Source: Candidatus Limicola stercorigallinarum (GTDB lineage: Bacteria; Actinomycetota; Coriobacteriia; Coriobacteriales; Coriobacteriaceae). Taken from it: a DNA stretch of 39,556 nucleotides. Made by a program: the position numbers and the translations under genes. The DNA lies in NCBI GenBank assembly GCA_018711625.1, contig DVID01000016.1:1-39556 (forward strand), given 5' to 3'. The first letter of the stretch is position 1. Every line of letters begins with the position of its first letter. Of this stretch, positions 9,343 through 17,191 are shown piece by piece. The notes beneath the pieces are model-generated. The model was not told the DNA's origin, did no database searches, and saw only the letters and a program-made list of their open reading frames with translations.

Positions 9343-10818
9343 ATGGCAGAAATGCAGAAAACCAAAAAGAAGCGGGGCATGCCCACGTCGTTCACCATCC
9401 TCTTTGGTTGCTTGGTGGCGGTTGCCATCTGCACGTGGATTGTGAGCGCCTTCACCCCTGACGTCACCGGCGCCACGCTTGCGCAGGTGCTGACCGCTCC
9501 CTTCGAGGGCTTCAAGAACGCTATCGATGTGTGCCTCTTCGTGATTGTGCTCGGCGGCTTTTTGGCCATCGTCAACAAAACGGGCGCGCTCGATGCCGGC
9601 ATCGCCACGCTCGTGCGCAAGCTTGGCAACCGCGACACGCTGCTCATTCCGGTGCTCATGATTCTCTTTGGCATCTGCGGCTCCACCTACGGCATGATGG
9701 AGGAGACCATCCCCTTCTACATCCTGCTGGCGAGTGTGACCTTTGCCATGGGCTTTGACTCCATGGTGGGTGCGCTTGTGGTGCTTTTGGGCGCGGGCCT
9801 GGGCACGCTTGGCTCCACGGTGAACCCGTTCTCGGTGGCCATTGCCTCGGCCGCGCTCACCGATATGGGCATCGCCGTCAACCAGGGCATCAACATCGCC
9901 GTGGGCTTTTTGCTCTTTGTGATCTCTGAGGGCATGGGCATCGTGTTTGTTATGCACTACGCCAAGCGCGTGAAGGCAAGCCGTGCCGCTTCTGCCATGA
10001 CGAGCGAGGAGCTGGCCCGCATGGACGCGGCGTATGCGGGGGAGGCCAGCGACGCCAACGGGGCGGCCGACCTTGCCAACGCGCGGCTCACCGGCAAGCA
10101 AAAGCTCGTGCTGGTGCTTTTTGCCCTCGCCTTTGTGGTGATGATTGTGTCGTTCATTCCGTGGGAGAGCTTTGGCATCAACTTCTTCGCGCTGGGCGGC
10201 ACCGCCGACAATCCGGGTACCGCTTGGAGCGCGGTGCTCACGGGCCTGCCGCTGGGCCAGTGGTACTTCACCGAGTGCGGCGTGTGGTTCTTCGTGATCT
10301 CAATCGCGATTGGTCTTGTGGGCGGGCTTTCCGAGAAAGAGCTGGTCAACACCTTTGTTGACGGTTGCTCCACCATGATTTCGACCGCGCTCGTGATTGC
10401 CGTGGCGCGTGCCATCTCGGTGCTCATGACGCAGACGGGGCTCGACGTGTTTGTGCTTGAGGCGGCGGCGAGCGCACTTAGCGGCGTCTCGGCCATAATC
10501 TTTGCGCCGGCGAGCTACGCGCTCTACTTTGTGCTCTCGTTCTTGATCCCGTCGAGCTCTGGCATGGCCACCGTTTCCATGCCCATCATGGGGCCGCTTG
10601 CTGATAGCCTTAGCTTCTCGCCCGAGATTATGATCATGATCTACGTGGCGGCACATGGCGTGGTGGCTATGGTTACGCCCACCAACGGCGTGATTGTCTC
10701 TGGTCTGGAGCTCGCGCATACGAGCTACACAAGCTTCCTCAAGCTCACGCTCAAGTTCTTTGTGGCGCTGACGGTCGTTACGGCCGTGGTGCTCACGGCG
10801 CTTATGCTGGTGCTGTAG
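9343..10818 (+). CDS. YfcC-family integral membrane carrier
   Basis: The product is a 491-residue transporter with about twelve hydrophobic helices. It belongs to the YfcC/DcuC-like anaerobic carrier family (C4-dicarboxylate anaerobic carrier-like), whose members include putative basic amino acid carriers. Family-typical stretches include GFLAIVNKTGALDAGI, the GICGSTYGMMEE segment and the C-terminal SSSGMATVSMPIM followed by TPTNGVIVSGLELA. A hydrophilic cytoplasmic loop lies at about residues 205-245. GAAAGG precedes the ATG at a spacing of 6. It is the second gene of a two-gene unit with the M20 amidohydrolase. The substrate may be a peptide-like or acyl-amino-acid compound; this is inferred from the partner gene only. 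Confidence 0.88.
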   Translation: MAEMQKTKKKRGMPTSFTILFGCLVAVAICTWIVSAFTPDVTGATLAQVLTAPFEGFKNAIDVCLFVIVLGGFLAIVNKTGALDAGIATLVRKLGNRDTLLIPVLMILFGICGSTYGMMEETIPFYILLASVTFAMGFDSMVGALVVLLGAGLGTLGSTVNPFSVAIASAALTDMGIAVNQGINIAVGFLLFVISEGMGIVFVMHYAKRVKASRAASAMTSEELARMDAAYAGEASDANGAADLANARLTGKQKLVLVLFALAFVVMIVSFIPWESFGINFFALGGTADNPGTAWSAVLTGLPLGQWYFTECGVWFFVISIAIGLVGGLSEKELVNTFVDGCSTMISTALVIAVARAISVLMTQTGLDVFVLEAAASALSGVSAIIFAPASYALYFVLSFLIPSSSGMATVSMPIMGPLADSLSFSPEIMIMIYVAAHGVVAMVTPTNGVIVSGLELAHTSYTSFLKLTLKFFVALTVVTAVVLTALMLVL

Positions 10819-10906
10819 CGGCGGGGCGTATCCGCACCTGCTGGCCTGCCATTGGGCGGGTACGTTTGGCAGACCTGAGGACAACGCTATCCTGTACAGA
10901 ACATGC

Positions 10907-10950
10907 GGCCAGGCGATGGAGTGAAACCCGTTGCCTGGCCATTTTGTTTT
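10907..10950 (+). terminator. Rho-independent terminator upstream of purE
   Basis: GGCCAGGC (10907-10914) pairs with GCCTGGCC (10933-10940) across an 18-base loop that can extend the stem. ATTTTGTTTT follows. It most likely ends the amidohydrolase-carrier transcript. Because it lies ~110 bases before purE and follows a short unexplained stretch, a leader role for purE cannot be excluded. Confidence 0.75.
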
Positions 10951-10989
10951 GCGCGGCTGCCGCGCTCTCCACGTGGCTGGTCACCCGGC

Positions 10990-10995
10990 TATACT
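10990..10995 (+). promoter_or_regulatory. Possible -10 box of purE
   Basis: TATACT lies 65 bases before the purE start and after the terminator. No clear -35 box is seen. Confidence 0.35.
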
Positions 10996-11059
10996 AAATG
11001 CGACTGACCAATGGAGGGTGCCTCATCGGGGTTCCCTCGCTTAGACCAAGGAGTGAGCA

Positions 11060-11533
11060 GTGGCTGGTTCTGAGGAGAAGACCCCGCTTGTGGGCATCAT
11101 CATGGGTTCTAAGTCCGACCTTCCCACCATGGAGGGCTGCACGGCTGAGCTTGAGGCGCTGGGCGTGCCGTACGAGCTGGTGATTGCAAGTGCGCACCGC
11201 AACCCGGAAAAGGTGCACGAGTGGGCCGGTTCCGCTGCCGATCGCGGCCTCAAGGTGATTATCGCTGCCGCTGGCAAGGCCGCTCACCTGGGTGGTGTTG
11301 TGGCGGCCTTCACGCCGCTCCCCGTTATCGGCGTGCCTATGAAGACGAGCGACCTCGGCGGTTTGGACTCGCTGCTCTCGATGGTGCAGATGCCCTCCGG
11401 CGTGCCCGTGGCCTGCGTGGCCATCAATGGCGCCAAAAACGCGGCCATCTATGCCACGCAGATTTTGGGCGCTACGATGCCGGAGTATCGCGACGCCATC
11501 GCGAAGATGAAGCAGGAGATGGCCGAGGCGTAG
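11060..11533 (+). CDS. purE: N5-carboxyaminoimidazole ribonucleotide mutase
   Basis: PurE converts N5-CAIR to CAIR in purine synthesis (class I), or carboxylates AIR directly (class II). The 157-residue protein shows [10 protein letters not shown] near residue 15, the SAHRNPEKV motif, and the conserved C-terminal block [20 protein letters not shown]. The usual glycine loop GAGGAAHLPG is replaced by [11 protein letters not shown], which makes the class assignment less secure. The start is GTG with AAGGAG at a spacing of 6. No purK is in the window. The other purine genes here lie 10 kb away. A sortase gene follows after 23 bases and may be cotranscribed. Confidence 0.93.
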   Translation: MAGSEEKTPLVGIIMGSKSDLPTMEGCTAELEALGVPYELVIASAHRNPEKVHEWAGSAADRGLKVIIAAAGKAAHLGGVVAAFTPLPVIGVPMKTSDLGGLDSLLSMVQMPSGVPVACVAINGAKNAAIYATQILGATMPEYRDAIAKMKQEMAEA

Positions 11534-11556
11534 AGCCGGGCCAATAAGGGGGAACC

Positions 11557-12594
11557 GTGGGGGAGTACCGCGGAAAACGATTCAAGCGCACGCCTGATGC
11601 GTCACCCGCGCATCGAGGTGGGGATGTGCATGGGTCGTTTGCGGCTCCCCACGCCTCGGGTGGAGGCGCGCGGAGCAGTGCCCACGCGCCGACGCACGTT
11701 CGGCCGCCGGCGCACTTTGCAGCTAAAGGCACAGAGACTGAGCGGTCGCGTATGCGGAGCGCCCGCTCCTCGCAGACTCCCCGAGCGCCCCGTGCTTCCC
11801 GTACGCGCATAATCGTATCGCGGGTGCTCATTGTGGTGGGCGTGCTTTTGCTCGTGGCCGCTGGAGGCATTTTTATATGGTCGCAGCTGGGGTACCGCGA
11901 GGCCGAAGACGCGTACGCGGATCTCGCGCAGTATGCCGCCGTTGACGACACGGATGGCTCGGGCATACCGAGTGTCAATTTTGATGAGCTGGCCGCCATC
12001 AATCCCGATGTGGTGGGGTGGATCTACATCCCCGGTACCTCGGTCAACTATCCCGTTGTGCAGGGTGAAGACAACAGCACCTATCTCTACCGGCTCTTCG
12101 ACGGGCGCTCCAATGCGTCCGGCACGGTGTTTCTTGATTGCGACGATGAGGCACCCGGCCTGCGTGATGAGCAAACAAGCATATACGGGCACCATATGTT
12201 GAGCGGTGGCATGTTTGAGCCTATCGATCGCACGCAAGACCAGGCCGCATTCGACGCCATTGACGAGGTGTACTACATCACCCGCGAGGCGGTTTATCGT
12301 TTCCGTCCGCTTGCGACCGCGGTGGTGCCTGCCGATTATGTGGTTGCCCGCACGCCAAACTTCGAGGATGCGGCGGTCTTTGAGGAATATCTGCGCGACA
12401 TCCTGAGCCGGGCGAGCGCGCAGGCCTCCGATGCCGAAGAGCGCGTGGAGAGCACGGAGCAGGTGCTCTCGCTCATCACGTGCAGCGACAACATAGTGCC
12501 CTCGCCGCGTCGTTCCGTTATGGTGTGCACGCTGGAAGAGACCTTACCGCGCGTGGACGCGGGGGAGAGCATCTCGACCGTCTCGGGGAATTAG
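11557..12594 (+). CDS. srtB: Class B sortase
   Basis: This is a 345-residue membrane-anchored transpeptidase of the SrtB family, expected to join secreted proteins to peptidoglycan or build pili. A long basic, Ser/Pro/Ala-rich cytoplasmic segment (about 1-85) precedes a single helix (about 86-108). The sortase fold follows from DVVGWIYIPGTSVNYPVVQ. The catalytic set is visible: His212 in YGHHM, Cys309 in LITCSD and Arg318/319 in SPRRSVMVC. The ~85-residue N-terminal extension is unusual for SrtB. The start is GTG with AAGGGGGAA upstream. No sorting-signal protein is encoded in the window, so the substrate is unknown. The subfamily suffix is tentative. Confidence 0.9.
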   Translation: MGEYRGKRFKRTPDASPAHRGGDVHGSFAAPHASGGGARSSAHAPTHVRPPAHFAAKGTETERSRMRSARSSQTPRAPRASRTRIIVSRVLIVVGVLLLVAAGGIFIWSQLGYREAEDAYADLAQYAAVDDTDGSGIPSVNFDELAAINPDVVGWIYIPGTSVNYPVVQGEDNSTYLYRLFDGRSNASGTVFLDCDDEAPGLRDEQTSIYGHHMLSGGMFEPIDRTQDQAAFDAIDEVYYITREAVYRFRPLATAVVPADYVVARTPNFEDAAVFEEYLRDILSRASAQASDAEERVESTEQVLSLITCSDNIVPSPRRSVMVCTLEETLPRVDAGESISTVSGN

Positions 12595-12812
12595 GGAAGC
12601 TGCTTATCGGGCACCTCCGACGCCGCCCACCGGCGCGACGCCCGCGTTGCGTGCACCCCGCACCGCGTTACGGCTCTTATTGTCCATTTCCACCCCCATT
12701 TTCGCCTTATTCTGGATACATCGGGCCACAACTCTCACGAGGCGCACGCAACCTAGGGCGAGGTGCACACAACAGCGGCGGAAGCGCTCCGACCAGGGGA
12801 AACGCTGCACCC

Positions 12813-13634
12813 CTAGTCGGGCTGCACGGCGTCTGAGACAATGGACTGACCGGGCTTTAACCAGGTGGTACTCCATTCAATAGGACGATTGTCGGCCAGA
12901 CGAATAATTTGTTCCAGCAAAAGCACGGCAGCCGCCTCGTCGCAGCCGAGGAGTTCGGCGTGGTCCACGCCCGCCACGCGCGCGCTATAGGTCATGCGTG
13001 AGAACTTAATCTTGCGTCCAGAGCATTGCTCCACGAGGTCAAAGAGTGATTCTTGCTCAAAGTTGGCATCGGCAAGGCCGGGGCATTCGTTGAGGTTGAG
13101 CCAACTTTCCTGGCACATAATCGGTTCGCCGTCTACTGAACGCACGCGGCGGAGAAACATCACGTCGGCATCGTCGGGTATCTCGAGAGCGCGGGCCACG
13201 TCGGGTGGTGCCGGGGTCACCCAGCTATCGGCCACGCGCGTGGTGAACTGTTTCCCCTGTTCATGCAGGTTTTCAGCAAACGAAAAGGGCCTGCTGCCTG
13301 CTGCGTGCGATATGCCTGGTTCTGCCACAAAGGTGCCTTTGCCATGGCGGCGTACGAGCAGCCCCTCCTGCACAAGCAGGGCAAGCGCCCTGCGCACGGT
13401 GCCTCGTGCCAGGTTATAGCGCGCCATGAGTTCGTGTTCGGAGGGAATTTTTGACCCTACGCCCCAGTCGCGTCCGTATACCTTCTCACGAATGATGTCT
13501 GCAAGCTGTACGTGCAGGGGTGCCGGAACTTTGGTGTCAGGCGCCGTCTTGGTATCGTTCGCATGGCCGAGGGCAAGCCAAGGTTCGGTGGGGTCGAGCT
13601 GGCTCTCACCAGGTTTGAGTATTCGTGCGGTCAC
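12813..13634 (-). CDS. GntR-family regulator with UTRA ligand domain (HutC type)
   Basis: The product is a 273-residue transcription factor. A winged helix-turn-helix of GntR type spans about 38-105 (LHVQLADIIRE, then KIPSEHELMARYNLARGTVRR and a GLLVRRHGKGTFV wing). A UTRA domain, which binds small effectors such as sugar phosphates, covers about 115-265. About 35 extra residues precede the DNA-binding domain. The start GTG at 13634 is chosen because AAGGGAGG stands four bases before it; an in-frame GTG at 13652 has no such site. A palindrome-rich region at 13673-13693 upstream shares TATACAAGT with the promoter of the PTS operon at 16478. Inference: autoregulation plus control of that operon, with a sugar phosphate as effector. 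Confidence 0.92.
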   Translation of the reverse strand: MTARILKPGESQLDPTEPWLALGHANDTKTAPDTKVPAPLHVQLADIIREKVYGRDWGVGSKIPSEHELMARYNLARGTVRRALALLVQEGLLVRRHGKGTFVAEPGISHAAGSRPFSFAENLHEQGKQFTTRVADSWVTPAPPDVARALEIPDDADVMFLRRVRSVDGEPIMCQESWLNLNECPGLADANFEQESLFDLVEQCSGRKIKFSRMTYSARVAGVDHAELLGCDEAAAVLLLEQIIRLADNRPIEWSTTWLKPGQSIVSDAVQPD

Positions 13635-14003
13635 AATTCCTCCCTTAGACACGTCTCAAGCCTAGCGCAAAAATGTACATGATGTATACAAGTTCTCGTC
13701 GAGACGTGAGAATTGCCGGTGAAGGGCGAGGGCACGGGAAGGAGAACGGTCAAAACCTGGAAGTTTGTGCTTCGGCGTTGTGCGGGTGGGTATGATACAG
13801 CCAAGGGAGCTAAGAGCGCGTTCTGTGTGCCTGCTAGCGGGCATAGTATTCGTTGCAAGGCTGCGCTGGCGAGGCATATCTTTGGGCTGTGCCCACCACG
13901 TTTTGTGCCACGGCTGATTCGATGGGTCGCATTGTTGCGTCGCCTGCTCTCCTAGATCTGTCGCCGTCTTACATTCTGCCCCTCCACATCCAAAGGAGAG
14001 TCC
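13635..14003. other. Divergent intergenic region, gntR / cmpB-like gene
   Basis: This 369-base gap holds the proposed GntR operator at 13673-13693. On the plus strand it holds a TATGAT box at 13791-13796 that may serve the downstream membrane protein gene, with no strong -35 box. The remainder, 13800-14003, shows no convincing small gene. Confidence 0.5.
13673..13693. promoter_or_regulatory. Proposed GntR operator upstream of gntR
   Basis: ATGTACAT (13673-13680) and TGTATACA (13683-13690) are adjacent palindromes. The second runs into AGT to give TATACAAGT (13685-13693), which is repeated exactly at 16325-16333. Alternating GT/TA/AC content is typical of HutC-subfamily operators. Read on the minus strand, the site lies about 40-60 bases before the gntR start, a suitable place for autorepression. 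Confidence 0.6.
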
Positions 14004-15377
14004 ATGGCCGCCGTATCTTCCGCTAGGCAAGCGCGGGGTGCTAACCCTTCCAACAACAAGCTTGACCCCAAAACGCCGGCATCAACTGAGCGCAAAAAAA
14101 TCTCGCTGGTGGCCAAGATTTACGGTCTTCTGTGCCTGATTGACGGCGTTGTGACCCTGCCCATTGCCGTGTTGCTGGTGGGCCTCATCGCTTACGCCTT
14201 GGTGTTCCAGCCGGGTACCATCCCTACCAATTCCGACCCTACGCTTACCACTATCATCTCGGTGCTGAGTTTCTTAGTATCGGTGGTTGCTTCGGGCATT
14301 CTTATCTTCTTGGGCGCATCGTTGCTGCGCAATCACAGGCGCAATGCTGCGCGCTGGTCGCACGTGCTCCTTGCGCTCAACTTTGCCCAGCTGCTGTTCA
14401 ACGTGATGCTCCAGGGTATTGGGCCGCATCTTATTTCTCCGCTTATTCAGCTTGTGATCTTGCTTGCCCTCTCCGTTACCGTTGACCCCACCCTGCGCCA
14501 AGAGCGCGAACTTCAGCGTGAGCTCCGCGAGCTTGAAGACCGCGAGGCCGCCGAGCGTGGCATGCTCGGCCGCGATCTTGAAGGCAAAGGTTTTATCGAG
14601 CTCAACTTCTTCAATGTGTTCTGGGTGTTTATAGTGTGCAGCGTGCTTGGGCTTGTGCTTGAGGTAATCTGGCACATGGTGGTCGTTGACCCCGGTGTGT
14701 ATCAGGACCGCGCGGGCATGCTCTTTGGTCCGTTCTCGCCCATCTATGGTGTAGGCGCCGTTCTGATGACGGTTGCACTCAACCGTTTCTATAAGGCGAA
14801 CCCCATCATCATCTTTGTGGTGTCGGCGGTAATCGGCGGCTGCTTCGAGGCGTTCGTGAGCTGGTTTATGCAGACAGGTTTTGGTGCGGTGGCCTGGGAT
14901 TATTCAGGTACCACCATCTTTGGCTTTCCCGATCCTGTTGCAGCGTTCTTCCATGGCCGCACGAGCACTCCGTTTATGCTCATGTGGGGCATGCTGGGGT
15001 TTGTGTGGATCAAATTCTGCCTGCCGCGTTTGCTTTCGGTGATCAACCTGATCCCCTGGAAAATGCGCTATTCGCTCACTACTATCTGCGCCATCCTCAT
15101 GGCGGTGAACGCGGTTATGACGCTTCAGTCGCTCGACTGCTGGTACGAGCGTCTTTCGGGCGTGAAGGTGGATTCTCCGGTTGAAGAGTTCTACGCCGAG
15201 CATTTCGACAATGCCTATATGGAGCATCGCTTCCAAAGCATGACGGTAACGCCTGAGGATTCGAGCCGTGTGGATACGCCTGCGAAGCTCACTGACGCAA
15301 ACAGCTCAGCTGATGGAGCTTCGGATGGCACCTCAAGCTCGCGTGATGCGACTACGAGTCAAGGGCCCACACAATAG
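14004..15377 (+). CDS. CmpB-family membrane protein (putative ABC transporter type IV)
   Basis: This 457-residue membrane protein shows two parts. The N-terminal part (about 35-160) has four hydrophobic helices, followed by a charged coiled stretch (RQERELQRELRELEDREAAE, about 168-187). The C-terminal part (about 205-385) resembles the family named putative ABC-transporter type IV or CmpB, with FGPFSPIYGVGAVLM as its best signature. The tail from about 415 is Ser/Thr/Asp-rich and probably disordered. The molecular role of the family is not established and the ABC link is only a database name. The ATG has AAAGGAG at a spacing of 7. The gene stands alone, closed by the hairpin at 15406. Confidence 0.8.
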   Translation: MAAVSSARQARGANPSNNKLDPKTPASTERKKISLVAKIYGLLCLIDGVVTLPIAVLLVGLIAYALVFQPGTIPTNSDPTLTTIISVLSFLVSVVASGILIFLGASLLRNHRRNAARWSHVLLALNFAQLLFNVMLQGIGPHLISPLIQLVILLALSVTVDPTLRQERELQRELRELEDREAAERGMLGRDLEGKGFIELNFFNVFWVFIVCSVLGLVLEVIWHMVVVDPGVYQDRAGMLFGPFSPIYGVGAVLMTVALNRFYKANPIIIFVVSAVIGGCFEAFVSWFMQTGFGAVAWDYSGTTIFGFPDPVAAFFHGRTSTPFMLMWGMLGFVWIKFCLPRLLSVINLIPWKMRYSLTTICAILMAVNAVMTLQSLDCWYERLSGVKVDSPVEEFYAEHFDNAYMEHRFQSMTVTPEDSSRVDTPAKLTDANSSADGASDGTSSSRDATTSQGPTQ

Positions 15378-15405
15378 TTGGTGCATGCAGCAGTGCTATA
15401 AGAGT

Positions 15406-15440
15406 GGCGCCGTCGGATGCTTATCGCGTCCGGCGGCGCC
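15406..15440 (+). terminator. Hairpin between convergent cmpB-like gene and moaE
   Basis: A stem of about 15 bp with two G-T pairs (GGCGCCGTCGGATGC against the 3' arm ending CGGCGGCGCC) lies 28 bases after the stop codon. There is little T-run on either strand. It could serve both convergent genes. Confidence 0.6.
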
Positions 15441-15547
15441 TTGCTTGTAAAAAGATGCTAGTTGACACAAGCACGCAGCAGGGTATGTTGCGCATTTGGG
15501 CGGCGGCGTTGGCTGCGTGCAGTTCTCGTTTCTTGGCGCGCACCTTG

Positions 15548-15955
15548 TTATGCGGGGCGCTCAACCTCGCGGACGCAGGTTGACTTGATGGTGCCCACAA
15601 GCGCCTGAAGAGCGTCTACCACATGGGGGCGAATATCGCCGCCGATCAGGACGAGCATGATGTCGTCGCCCACTTCAAGTTCGCCTTCGTTTAGCCAAAC
15701 GCGCACGTAGGCAATGCCCGGCATGGCGCGGGTTTCCTCGATGGCCGCTTCAACTTTTGCCGCATCGTAGGCGAACTCCATGCTGCCTACTGAACCCGTG
15801 GCATCCACGCCGCCGTGTTCGCCCGTGCGTACCTGCGCCTTGGGCGTTTCGCGCACCACGCCGTTGTGGAAGAGGTACATGCCGCAGCGGCTTGCGGCGG
15901 GGTCGGCCTTCGCCTCTGCAAGCCACGTGTCTAGAGAAGGGGGAAGAGATGCCAT
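15548..15955 (-). CDS. moaE: Molybdopterin synthase catalytic subunit-like protein (MoaE)
   Basis: The 135-residue protein resembles MoaE, which with MoaD adds sulfur to precursor Z to form molybdopterin. It keeps the family core: a GEHGGVDATGSVGSMEF stretch in place of the usual GAxxxFxGxVR region, the acidic helix KVEAAIEETRAMPGIAYVRV, LEVGDDIMLVLIGG, and a C-terminal TIKSTCVREVE with a conserved Lys. It lacks the first conserved strand and is divergent, as is common in Coriobacteriia. The ATG has AAAGGA at a spacing of 6. No other molybdenum cofactor gene is near. A nickel- or tungsten-related role cannot be excluded. The upstream leader contains a GC-rich hairpin at 16083-16118. Confidence 0.75.
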   Translation of the reverse strand: MASLPPSLDTWLAEAKADPAASRCGMYLFHNGVVRETPKAQVRTGEHGGVDATGSVGSMEFAYDAAKVEAAIEETRAMPGIAYVRVWLNEGELEVGDDIMLVLIGGDIRPHVVDALQALVGTIKSTCVREVERPA

Positions 15956-16082
15956 GGTCGATCCTTTCAGGAACTCGGGCGACCCACTCAGGCCCTCACG
16001 CGCCGTGGGCCGCGATATGCTGCATGTAGCCTACCATTTTGGGAGGGCCGCCTCGGAGGCGTCGGACTAAATTATGGAGAAG

Positions 16083-16118
16083 CCTCTCATGAGCGTGAGC
16101 GAATGCTCACAGGGGAGG
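16083..16118. other. Nested hairpin upstream of moaE
   Basis: GTGAGC (16095-16100) pairs with GCTCAC (16105-16110) around a GAAT loop. CCTCTC (16083-16088) can pair with GGGAGG (16113-16118) outside an internal loop. It lies 128 bases before moaE on the minus strand. It might be part of a structured leader, but I could not match it to the Moco riboswitch consensus. Confidence 0.3.
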
Positions 16119-16307
16119 CGGTGCCCTTGCTGTGCATCATCGGGTCTTCACACAGACGGGACACACCATCTCCCCGTTTCATCCACAGTCGAAGCGTGAA
16201 CGCGCGATATTCGGTCCCGTGAGTCACCATTCCCCGAATGACATCTACCGCTTGCGGAAAAGAAGGACAAATTGGGCACGTGCATGCAGCATGAGCCTAT
16301 ATAACAA

Positions 16308-16341
16308 ACTTGTACATTGCTTAATATACAAGTATGTACAC
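16308..16341 (+). promoter_or_regulatory. Proposed GntR operator and promoter of the PTS operon
   Basis: ACTTGTA (16308-16314) and TACAAGT (16327-16333) form a perfect 7-bp inverted repeat with a 12-base spacer, followed by ATGTACAC. TATACAAGT is identical to the site upstream of gntR. Candidate promoter hexamers TTGTAC (16310-16315) and TATGTA (16333-16338) are exactly 17 bases apart and lie inside the operator. A bound repressor would block RNA polymerase. Confidence 0.6.
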
Positions 16342-16477
16342 AATTCTGTCCTCCGTCCCCCTCCCTGCACGGCCTCCACACCCTACACGGCGCTGTGCGT
16401 CGGGAGCAGAAGTGCGGGGGTGGTACGGGCGGAGGCCTGACTGGTCGCACGCGCGGCCCCGAGGAAAGGAGCAGGTG

Positions 16478-17188
16478 ATGCCTATGGAGAAGACCACGTT
16501 GAGGAAGCCGTTCTTTGTCGTCAACCCCAAGTCGTACCTCTATGGCGAGGACGTCTACGCGCTTGCGCGCAAGGCTGACGAACTCGCGGCGCGCTACGAC
16601 ATCGACTGCCTCTTCACCGCGCAGCTCATCGATCTTCCACATATCATCGCCGAGTGCCCGCACCTCATTCCGTGCGCCCAGGCTATGGAGAGCCTGAAGC
16701 CCGGTCGCGGTATGGGCCACATTCTCCCCGAGGCCCTCGCGGCGGCAGGCGTAAAGGCCACGTTCCTCAACCATGCCGAGAACCCGCTCACCATCCATGA
16801 GCTTGCGGCAACCATCGCGCGTGCCAACGAGCTTGGCATCCTCACGGTGGTCTGCGCCGACTCGGTTGAGGAGGGCGCTGCCATCGCCGGGCTCCATCCC
16901 GATGTAATGGTGTGCGAGCTCACGAGCCTCATTGGCACCGGTACCGTTGCCGACGAGGATTACATGCGTGGTTCCACCGAAGCCGTGAAGGCCGTTTCGC
17001 CCGAGACCCTCGTACTCCAGGCTGCTGGCATTTCGAGCGGCGAGAACGTGTACGACGCTATCCGCTACGACGCAGATGGTACCGGCGCCACCTCGGGCAT
17101 TGTTGCGGCGCCCGATCCGGCTCAGCGTCTTGAGGAGATGTTCGCCGCTCTCGACCGCGCGCGTACCGATTTCTGCAAGGAGGCTTAA
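16478..17188 (+). CDS. Archaeal-type triosephosphate-isomerase-like protein
   Basis: The product is a 236-residue TIM-barrel protein, first gene of the sugar operon. It resembles the short archaeal triosephosphate isomerases (about 220-230 residues) more than the ~250-residue bacterial type. Signs are VVNPKSY (N..K substrate loop), GHILPEALAAAGVKATFLNH with the catalytic-region His, ILTVVCADS, CELTSLIGTG (catalytic Glu and loop 6, replacing the usual EPPELIGTG) and the phosphate loops AAGISSGENVYDAI and ATSGIVAAPDP. The altered loop 6 suggests a substrate other than dihydroxyacetone phosphate, perhaps another ketose or tetrulose phosphate. The ATG at 16478 has AAAGGAG at a spacing of 6. The next gene starts 3 bases after the stop. 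Confidence 0.82.
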   Translation: MPMEKTTLRKPFFVVNPKSYLYGEDVYALARKADELAARYDIDCLFTAQLIDLPHIIAECPHLIPCAQAMESLKPGRGMGHILPEALAAAGVKATFLNHAENPLTIHELAATIARANELGILTVVCADSVEEGAAIAGLHPDVMVCELTSLIGTGTVADEDYMRGSTEAVKAVSPETLVLQAAGISSGENVYDAIRYDADGTGATSGIVAAPDPAQRLEEMFAALDRARTDFCKEA

Positions 17189-17191
17189 TAC

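Larger units (their letters stand above)
15956..16477. other. Divergent intergenic region, moaE / PTS operon
   Basis: This 522-base gap contains the nested hairpin at 16083-16118 on the moaE side and the GntR-type operator with overlapping promoter boxes at 16308-16341 on the operon side. The ~140-base operon leader is C-rich at first. No small gene with a proper start was found. Confidence 0.55.

Noticed and set aside
10819-11059. Possible riboswitch or small RNA upstream of purE
   Set aside because: Only a terminator and a weak -10 box could be supported. No purine or PRPP aptamer pattern was recognised.
12789-12820. 11-bp near-perfect stem at the end of the gntR gene
   Set aside because: It overlaps the gntR stop codon and has no T-run on either strand, so it is not listed as a terminator.
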